From Pogona vitticeps (lineage: Eukaryota > Chordata > Lepidosauria > Squamata > Agamidae): a stretch of DNA of 64,000 bases. A model generated the notes under the pieces. The model ran no database searches, was not told the origin of the DNA, and saw nothing but the letters and a program-made list of their open reading frames with translations. This document shows positions 56,915 to 64,000 of the stretch, one piece after another; within the stretch, counting starts at the first letter, position 1; each line of letters opens with the position of its first letter. The position numbers and the translations under genes are program-made. The stretch covers positions 66,138,947-66,202,946 of the forward strand of contig NC_135783.1 in NCBI RefSeq assembly GCF_051106095.1, read 5' to 3'.

Positions 56915-57521
56915 CAGTGGTGCCTCGCAGAACGGGCGCCTCGTAGAGTGATGAATTCGCTCTACGAGGCCGTTTTTGCGATCGCAAATGCGATCGCAAA
57001 ACAGTGCCCATATAGGCGGGAAATCGCAGAGCGAAGGTCGGTAAGCTGCTCGCTTACCGACCTTCGCTTTGCGACCCGACAATCGGCTGTCCAGCGGGTC
57101 CAAAATGGCCGCCGGAACAGCCGAAAGGGGCCGGGGCGCAGCGTTTTCGCGCCCTTGGTAAGCAAGGGGAGGGCGCAAAAACGCTGCGCGCAGCCATTTC
57201 GGGGCTTCCGGCAGCGTTTTCACGCCCTCCCCTTGCTTACCAAGGGCGCGAAAACGCTGCGCCCCGGCCCCTTTCGGCTGTTCTGGCGGCCATTTTGGAC
57301 CCGCCGGACAGCTGATCGCAGCCATTTTCGCGCCCTCGTTCTGCGAGGGGAGGGCGCGAAAATGGATGCCGGCATCGCTGTACGGTAAGTAAACGTGCCG
57401 ATTGGAATGCATTAAACGTAGTTTAATGCGTTTCAATGGCTTTTTTACTTCCGTACAGAGATGTTTCACACAGCGAGGGTTAATCCGGAACGGATTAACC
57501 TCGCTGTGCGAGGCACCACTG
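56915..57521. mobile_element. Tigger/pogo-like element made of serial hairpins, 607 bp
   Basis: Exact inverted ends CAGTGGTGCCTCGCA with TA on both sides (56913-56914, 57522-57523). The interior is GC- and CpG-rich and consists of hairpins in sequence. They lie at 56939-56969 (11/12 bp arms), 56974-57001 (13 bp perfect), 57025-57073 (21/22 bp), 57085-57313 (103-bp arms, 5 mismatches, 23-bp loop), about 57402-57438 (14/17) and about 57470-57505 (16 bp with one extra base). No transposase is present; 195- and 209-codon open frames on opposite strands come from the GC-rich palindrome. Near-perfect ends and arms suggest a recent insertion. Confidence 0.85.
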
Positions 57522-57523
57522 TA

Positions 57524-60190
57524 ATTCTTTCTTTCAGGCATCTTTCATATGTTTCTTTCTACTTTCCCAAGGTTCCCATTGATTTTAGTTGCCTGTGCAG
57601 TGTTATGTTGTGTGCATATATTTTGCACGCTGTTACTTTATCTCCCAATGCTGCATCAAGCTACAATGTTCCATTAGTTACTAACTACCATCCTGTGTTT
57701 AAACCAAAGATGTAAATCCTCGCTTGCCTCATTACCATGCGTGAGATCAAAGTTTGCTTTTTTCTCTTTTCACCTTCAAGATGACAAAATACCTTCTGAG
57801 CATGGGTTTACATATTTGGATGATTATTTTTGTGCAAATTGTACAAAACTTCAATAGTGGCTGCCCTGTTGCATGGACATTTAATAAGCAGAAACATTGG
57901 GTGGTTTGCTTGCATCCATTTCTAAATCTTACACTCTTTCTATGCTTGCTGGATGTGAATGCTTTGCTTCACAAGTAGAAAAGAATACTGTTTTGCACAG
58001 AATAATTTAGTGCCTATTACAGAAACATTTATAGACACCCCCACCCACAACCAAGTCCTTGTTCTAGATTTACACTGGATACTAGGTCTCTCACAGACGC
58101 CAGAAAGGTCTCAAGGATCTGTTTTGACTTATATCTCACTAAGAATGAGTGATTTTGCTAGATGTTTTCACATGTACAATTTAGGCACATGTTTAGACCC
58201 AGAGGTATCACTCTGAAACAATAATTATGTAGAAAAGGTATCTCATTCTGCCTTTTAAAAAAGGTAAGGGGAATGAAACTCTTTTCAGTCTATATTCATA
58301 TCTTTAAAAGCCAGAAACTTTACATCTCAGAGCATTTCCAGAAAATATCTCCATCTTCCATCTGTATGCAGAAGAGCCCCTAAAAATGTAAAACATTAAA
58401 CACATGGTCATACACTGATAGTTTGGACTAAAGGTTCCCTCTCTATTTGCTCACAAACAATCTTATTCCACATTTTCTCATTCCCTCCCAGAACAATTTC
58501 TTCCCCTGCAGAAAGTATATAGTATAAAATCATAAATAAAACTGATAGTGTTTAAATTCTAAATCCAACACCTTCCTATTATCCCTCTGCATCCTCTGAC
58601 TTTTTGATGCTGTTTACTCTAAAACACTTAGATGCAAGGAAAGAACAACTTCTCTCCTTGAAGTAAAGAGCAAACTAATTTCAAAAAAATATTAAATCAA
58701 TAAGAACACAGTATTTGCCTTTATGTTTCTCCAGCGCTCAAACCACCTCCCACCTTTAGCTCCAGGATACCATAAACTATCCATCCAATTTCCCCCATCC
58801 TTGTGATCCTTTTGCTTTTTATTTCATCTGACATCTCCAAACTTCTGAGTAACCTCCAGACCAATAAGCATGCTCCATACTCCTCCAAATTGTTTAAGAT
58901 TTTCTTGGTTTCTTTATGGTTTTATTTGCAAGCAGATATCATTATCATATAGCCTGAGGAATCCCTGAATACACAGAAACCATAATCTTACCACTCTGTG
59001 GCATTGTTTCACTGCACTGGCCACAAGCATAGACAGAGCTCGCCTCCCCCCCCACAACTCCCAGAGTTTTTTTGGACTACAACTCCCAGAATTCCCCAGC
59101 CAGCCTATCCGGCAAAATCAATCTGAGTTTCAATTTATTTTCCTTTCTTTCCACCCTGTTTAGACATCAGATTGATAAGCCTTTATCTCACAAATATTTC
59201 CATGTTTTTTTTTAAAAGCATTTTTGTCATACTTATACAGCTTTTGCAAATAATATCTCTTTACATAGGTTCTTTTTGGAGTATTTCCTTTCACCATGAA
59301 TTTATGGGTGGGAGAGAGGTTGTATTTTACCCTCATGTGCACATTTCTGTGTGCACGTTTTAAACATTGCACTGCAGAATTCTAAGAAGTGCAAATACTG
59401 AAAGGATGTGCCATAAGACTGGTGATGGTGGTTTCCTGCAGATATCTGATGATGATTTTTCTTTCTCGTGTATTGTTGCCTGCTTTTGGAGTAGATTGAT
59501 CCTGTTTTGGGGGGTTGGGAGAAGAAGAAAATCTGTGTGGCAAATGAGAGGGGGAATATATATAATCCTCAGCCGCTCGATTAACTTCATTTGACAAACG
59601 GCCTGATCATTTTTGCCCATTCCCTTTTGAAGGGATCTGTTAATGAAAACAAAAATACCCTGACATAGTCAGTCGCATCAGCAGCTGCACAGCCAAGCAT
59701 GAAAACTGGTGTGGAGTGAGGAGAGGGGAAGAGCTTTATTCTCTAAAACCTCCCTACAGAAATGTGCCCTACCTCAGCATTTATCAGGCCCTCTGCCTCA
59801 TTGTCTTGTTAGAATGGAAATAGAGAGGATTTTGCTCTCACTCACTTGGTGACAGGGATGACAAAGTCAACTGACGCCAGTTTTCATAAGCCTAAAAGAG
59901 CTGCCCTGGGGTAAGCAACAGTGAGACCAATCAGATTTAGAATTTAATATTTCCTGCTTCAAAAAAGGAGAGAGAGAGAGAGAGAGAGAGTTAAAATTAG
60001 ACTGCTGCCACAGAACAAGGGGAGACACTTGAGACAGAAAGCACACACACTCCCATGCACCCTAAATATTATTTCCAAAATGGGGGGCGGCTTTATTTTA
60101 AGTGACATTCCCCAATATTGAGATAAATATTTCTTCTTATGCTGTACTGATACACTATATTTGTACATGTACATATACAGGTATGTGAAC

Positions 60191-60194
<4 letters not shown>
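57524..60194. other. Mostly unrecognised sequence
   Basis: At 59060-59105, TTTGGACTACAACTCCCAGA then ATTCCCCAGCCAGCC is a decayed hAT MITE arm without a visible partner. There is a (GA)n run at about 59969-59991. The part 59640-59960 is repeat-free with E-box-like CAGCTG and could be conserved non-coding DNA (inference). No coding evidence. Confidence 0.35.

Positions 60195-60280
<86 letters not shown>
60195..60280. repeat. (AC)43 microsatellite
   Basis: 86 bp of uninterrupted AC repeat. Cys-Val and Thr-His frames across it are artefacts. Confidence 0.98.
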
Positions 60281-60282
<2 letters not shown>

Positions 60283-61475
60283 ATCCTCCTCCTCTACCTC
60301 ACACCCATATCTACTCCCAAATCATTCAGAAAGAGAAAGCCCTGCTTGGGCCTTCTCATTGTACAGTAATTGTTTTATACCCAGAATAACCATTTTTTTC
60401 TTCCTGCCATCGCTTGCATTAATCTTGCCTCTTTTTCTTCAGATTTCCGGCAGTATTTCTGGTGTGCTTCTGAGAAATCATGTCTTTCTTTTTTATTCCT
60501 TTCACCCGCCAGCAGCTTTCCCATTCTCCCCATCCCTTCCACCCGCCCAGCTTGCTTGGATATTCAACTGAAAGAATCATTTTACAGCTACCAGCACCCT
60601 GCTTGCCAAGTGTGACTCGGAAAGATTTACAGCATTCTCAAATTGGTGTTAGTTTTGAATCGCCCCCTGCTAGCCAGCAAAATTGAAGAGGAAGGGTCTC
60701 GCTATGGACTCCAGAACAGTTAAAAATTCCTGTCGTCAAGTTCATAACCTGAACTTGAACACCACTCATTTTCTTTTAAAAATGATATCAGCGAATCAAT
60801 CAATCGATCAATTATAGCTCAATAATCTCTCGTGCCTTCTCCACCTTGCTGCCCCCAAATGTGTTTGGACATGTCCCATCATCCCCAGCTGTGGACGGGG
60901 AGAAATTAAATCTAACACACCTGGGGGACACAGATTGAAATCTGTTGCTTAGGCCCAATATTATATACGCTTCTCCACCTCTCTTTATTATCTTTATCCT
61001 CAAATGAGAGACATTCCTTAGAAGGCATTTAGTATTTGTAGTTTGGAGATTCACATACAACATAGTAACATGTGAGGTGGTTAAGTGATACCTTTGGAAA
61101 TCTGGTATTATTTGGGTGGAGGGGAGAGAATATAACTGTCTAGAAGTGGGAAAAGACTTTTGATTCTTTATCCCCCCAGGGAGAGAAAAGAAAAGGAAAA
61201 GGAATCCAGCTCCATGTTTAAACCTCACTCCAACTGCAGCTATCGCATCTAAACAGGACGCTTTTCTTCCTCATTTCAAGTTTTGTAATGCCCAGCTTGA
61301 TGAAGAATTCTGAAGGCTGCAAAAGTTTGTCTTTTTAATTATATTTCAGTTACTATGTAATGAAGGTTTTATCCAGTTCTAATGCTGAGATAGAATCTGG
61401 ACTTTTAAGATTTTTGATGAATCCTTGGATAATTGTTTTACTTGTAACTGTAAAGTATGCATCATATGTCTGTAG
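60281..61475. other. Unrecognised sequence with a decayed hAT MITE
   Basis: At 60840-60935, CACCTTGCTGCCCCCAAATG, TGTCCCATCATCCCCAGC and CACACCTGGGGG resemble arms of a hAT MITE, very diverged. No gene recognised. Confidence 0.3.
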
Positions 61476-61723
61476 CTATAGAATCATAGAATAATAGAAT
61501 TATAGAATAAATTCTATAGTTGGAAGGGGCCTATAAGGCCATCAAGTCCAATGTAGGAATCCAAATCAAAGCAGATATGATAGCTGGTTGTCCAATTTGC
61601 TCTTGAATGCCTCCAGGGTTGGAGTGCTCTCCGCCTCCCAAGGTAATTGATTCCATTGCCATGCTGCTTTAACAACTAAGAGGTTTTTCTTGATATTCAG
61701 CCTAAATCTGGCTTCCTATAGAG
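61476..61723 (-). mobile_element. CR1 LINE 3' end
   Basis: Starts with ATAGAATCATAGAATAATAG and TAGTTGGAAGGGGCCTATAA, the inverted extreme 3' end of CR1. CCATCAAGTCCAATGTAGGA, TTGCTCTTGAATGCCTCCAG, GGTAATTGATTCCATTGCC and TTTCTTGATATTCAGCC follow. The other side is cut at the hAT MITE inserted next to it; I cannot see CR1 sequence resuming beyond the MITE. Confidence 0.75.
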
Positions 61724-61859
61724 CAGTGGTCCCCAACCTTGGGCCTCCAGATGTTCTTGGACTTCAACTCCCAGATATCCTGGCCAGCAGAGGTGGTGGT
61801 GAAGGCTTCTGGGAGCTGTAGTCTAAGAACATCTGGAAGCCCAATGTTGGGGACCACTG
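61724..61859. mobile_element. Palindromic hAT MITE, 136 bp
   Basis: Ends CAGTGGTCCCCAACCTTGGG and, reverse complemented, CAGTGGTCCCCAACATTGGG. The exact target duplication CTATAGAG lies at 61716-61723 and 61860-61867. The arms include CTTGGACTTCAACTCCCAGA and the inverted TTCTGGGAGCTGTAGTC. Confidence 0.9.
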
Positions 61860-61869
61860 CTATAGAGGA

Positions 61870-62065
61870 TAGTGTTTGTTTTTGGAAGCTAAGCTTGGTC
61901 AGGCCTGGTGAATACTTAAGTCAGAGACCACAAGTTAATGCCAAAGATCTCTGGCTAGAAGAATCATGCCTGAAATTCTCTGGAGATTTGCTGCTGGTGA
62001 GAGCTGGCAATACTGGACTAGAAGAAACAATGACCTGTCTCATGATAGGGCATGTATCTATGATA
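61870..62065 (+). mobile_element. 5S rRNA-derived SINE
   Basis: GGAAGCTAAGCTTGGTCAGG then CCTGGTGAATACTTAAGTCA and GAGACC (about 61884-61929) correspond to the 5S rRNA internal control region, box A and box C, which would drive RNA polymerase III. The downstream body has ATCTCTGGCTAGAAGAATC and ATACTGGACTAGAAGAAAC, then AATGACCTG, a tail seen in reptile 5S SINEs. The 5S part is too short and diverged to be a 5S gene. The start is obscured by the adjoining MITE target site. Confidence 0.65.
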
Positions 62066-62404
62066 AATAGATGACATGATTTACATATCCTTATGTGGGG
62101 GAGTGGTCTATAAGAGCAAAAGTATTGTGCCATACCTTGGAAAAAGAACTGCACTATGCTTATGTACAAGCTACTTTTTTAACATAATAAACATCACTAT
62201 TTTCAACAGATATTGATCTCATACATAATATAATCAGACTAAGTGTTAGACTTGAATTGAGAAATGGTTACTAGGAATCATAAAATCATCTCCTAGTTAT
62301 TTATCTGTTTATCTGTGCATTTGTGTCTCTTGTCTGCCCTGAATCTACTGCTAAACATTCCACTGGAACCATAGTCCCAGTGAGTACCACAGTATAAGAA
62401 GAGT
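62066..62404. other. Unrecognised sequence
   Basis: Nothing recognised between the SINE and the next CR1 fragment. Confidence 0.3.
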
Positions 62405-62600
62405 ACCAACAAGTTGCAATGTGACCAGAGGAGGGCAACAAGATGGTAACCATTCTAGAAACTAAGCTGTATGAAGAATGGTTGAGGGATCCAGGATTAT
62501 TTAGCCTGGAGAAAAGAAGAGTGAGAAGTAGCTGGATATTCACTTCAGATATGTGTGGGGATCTCATGGAAAATGAAGCAAGTTTCTTTTGTGTTGCTCC
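62405..62600 (+). mobile_element. CR1 LINE 3' fragment
   Basis: GTTGCAATGTGACCAGAGGA, GGGCAACAAGATGGTAACC, GAAGAATGGTTGAGGGATCC and TTTAGCCTGGAGAAAAGAAG follow the CR1 3' consensus in order, then GAAGCAAGTTTCTTTTGTGT and GCTCCAGGG after an internal gap. Very diverged. Confidence 0.65.
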
Positions 62601-62769
62601 AGGGCTAGCACTTGAACTTAGTGCTCATACTAGATGGGAGATTCTGACATTGTAGTCCAAAAAAGTAACTTTTTCAAGTTCAGAGTGAAGCAGCAGTGTA
62701 GAAAAGATTGGTAAGTTTCTAAGTGATAAGCCAATTACTCAGAAATACTCTGCTGATATTTATTGTTCC
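62601..62769. other. Short unrecognised spacer with a MITE-like phrase
   Basis: TTGTAGTCCAAAAAAGTAAC near 62653 resembles the phrase at about 41015; no boundaries visible. Confidence 0.3.
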
Positions 62770-63558
62770 ACCTACTGAGGGGAGTGAAAGAATCCTATCT
62801 CTGCAGCTCGACTCATCAGCGGGACCAGTCACCCCCATTAGTGCATATGCACCAACACTGTCATCCACAACAGAAGTCAAAGACAAATTCTATGACGATC
62901 TGGCAGTTACTATAAAAAAATCCCTGAGAAAGAGTCACTGTTTATTATCTGAGACTTTAATGCTAGAGCTGGTGCTGATCACAATTCTTGGCCCACTTGT
63001 CTAGGCCATTTTGGCATTGGGAAGATGAACGAAAGTGGCCAATACTTGCTGGAGTTTTGCTGTTATTATGATATCTGTATCAGCAACACGTTCTTTAATA
63101 CGAAGCTTCAACACAGAGTTGGCTCAGGCATGTTGTGAGAATGGCTGACAGTCAGATTCTAAAAGATCTCCTGTAAGGGGGAATTAATGCAGGGAAAGCA
63201 CCCCAGAGGGAGACCACAGCTGTGATACAAGGATATCTGCAAATGGGATCTGAAGGCCTTAGGAATGGACCTCAACAGATGGGAAACGCTGACATCTGAG
63301 TGTTCAGACTGAAGGCAGGCGGTGCAGCATGGCCTCTCCCATTTTGAAGAGATACTTGTTCAGCAGGCCAAGGCAAAGAGACAGTCCGAAAACCAGCAAA
63401 ATCAAGGAGCTGGACAGGGGATAGATTGTACTGGTCTTCAGTGTCGAAGGGATTGTCACTCTCGAATTGGCCTTCTCAGCCACACTAGACGCTGTTCCAA
63501 GACCTCTATTCAGAGCATGTTACCATAGTCTCTCGAGACTGAAGGATGCCTACTATTC
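62770..63558 (+). mobile_element. Endonuclease-bearing LINE with its polymerase deleted (RTE/Vingi-like)
   Basis: The first part encodes the apurinic-type endonuclease: SERILSLQLDSSAGPVTPIS, AYAPTLSSTTEVKDKFYDDL and, in other frames, sequence for GHFGIGKMNES and EFCCYYDICISNTFFNTKLQ. At about 63120 this joins directly to the ORF end, with VRMADSQILKDLL and CKWDLKALGMDL, then QHGLSHFEEILVQQAKAKRQ and a Cys-His finger, CRRDCHSRIGLLSHTRRC (63322-63528 frame). The whole reverse transcriptase is missing. The 3' end is CATGTTACCATAGTCTCTCG. The ending at 14205-14260 is the same. The clade name is tentative. Confidence 0.7.
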
Positions 63559-64000
63559 ATAAGCCAACATCCTTTATCTCTGTAAAGACCTAGTCAGACC
63601 CAATGTATTTTAGTCTGTAAAGGAACTGGCAAGCAGAACCAGAATAGTTGACCAAGAGGGTCAAGCTTGGACTGAGGGCCAACTCTCCCCTATATTTTCA
63701 AGACACACACTGAATATGGGGAAGATTTTCTTTTATCTAAGGGATAGGAAAAAGCAAAATTAAAGAGAAAAAAGTACTTTGGAAAATAGTACGAATAAGT
63801 CAAAAAACAGAACCATTTGCATTAATGACAACAGGAAAAATGATAAAGTATAGCTAGCCTGCTCTACATATTTACATGTATGAACCTCACAGTAGCAGTA
63901 GACAGACTCCTGAACTGCGACTCTAACTGACATAAGGACACGTCCTTCCTCTGGTCTTCTTATTTTAACTCTTAGTAGTGATGAATAAGCCAATCCAAAC
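63559..64000. other. Unrecognised sequence to the window end
   Basis: No feature recognised. A 77-codon minus frame has no known similarity. Confidence 0.3.

Noticed and set aside
56801-57541. Overlapping open frames of 195 and 209 codons on opposite strands
   Set aside because: They lie in the GC-rich palindromic Tigger-like element, where stop codons are rare in every frame. The two are mirror images of the hairpin arms, with no known domain.
61881-61930. 5S rRNA gene
   Set aside because: Only the internal control region is recognisable, diverged, and it runs into a SINE body and tail.

Overview
The window looks like a gene-free stretch of a squamate (lizard or snake) nuclear genome. The assignment rests on the repeats. 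There are three copies of the tRNA-derived Sauria SINE, three BovB (RTE) LINE copies whose 3' tail matches the Sauria SINE tail, and CR1- and L2-type LINE 3' ends. There is also a Penelope-like element, a 5S rRNA-derived SINE, several families of short hAT and Tigger/pogo-like DNA transposons, and long pure AC repeats. I found no host exon, tRNA gene, rRNA gene or CRISPR array that I can defend. Every open frame with recognisable protein similarity belongs to a LINE.

Layout. 1-9.6 kb: microsatellites, a possible LINE ORF1 remnant, a 645-bp hAT element with its target duplication, an L2-like tail, a tRNA SINE, an 833-bp solo LTR with a 5-bp target duplication, and a BovB insertion with a fold-back 5' junction. 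9.6-30.8 kb: mostly unrecognised single-copy-looking sequence with a palindromic hAT MITE, a GGCCA-ended MITE, a Tigger-like MITE, a CR1 3' end and a minus-strand BovB. 30.8-36.3 kb: a MITE split by a Sauria SINE, a CR1 tail, and a tRNA SINE split by another Sauria SINE. 36.3-50 kb: a palindromic MITE, a triplicated unit carrying a microsatellite, CR1 and L2 3' ends, a three-part CT/GT/GA repeat and a Tigger-like MITE.

50-64 kb is the densest part. It holds a 225-bp Penelope-like inverted repeat with a 15-bp target duplication, a Sauria SINE, two hAT MITEs at the same 8-bp target, and the longest BovB copy, which keeps the YADD motif. A hAT MITE abuts a 607-bp Tigger-like element built of serial hairpins. 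CR1, hAT MITE, 5S-SINE and CR1 pieces then precede a LINE that has lost its reverse transcriptase.

With no host genes there is no pathway to describe. The relations are between elements. Sauria SINEs carry a BovB-type tail. An unnamed minus-strand repeat at 14.2 kb shares the 3' end of the LINE at 62.8-63.6 kb. Two hAT families insert at targets matching two different known hAT target patterns. Family names come from recognition of motifs and ends, not from a database search. No undescribed biological system is claimed.
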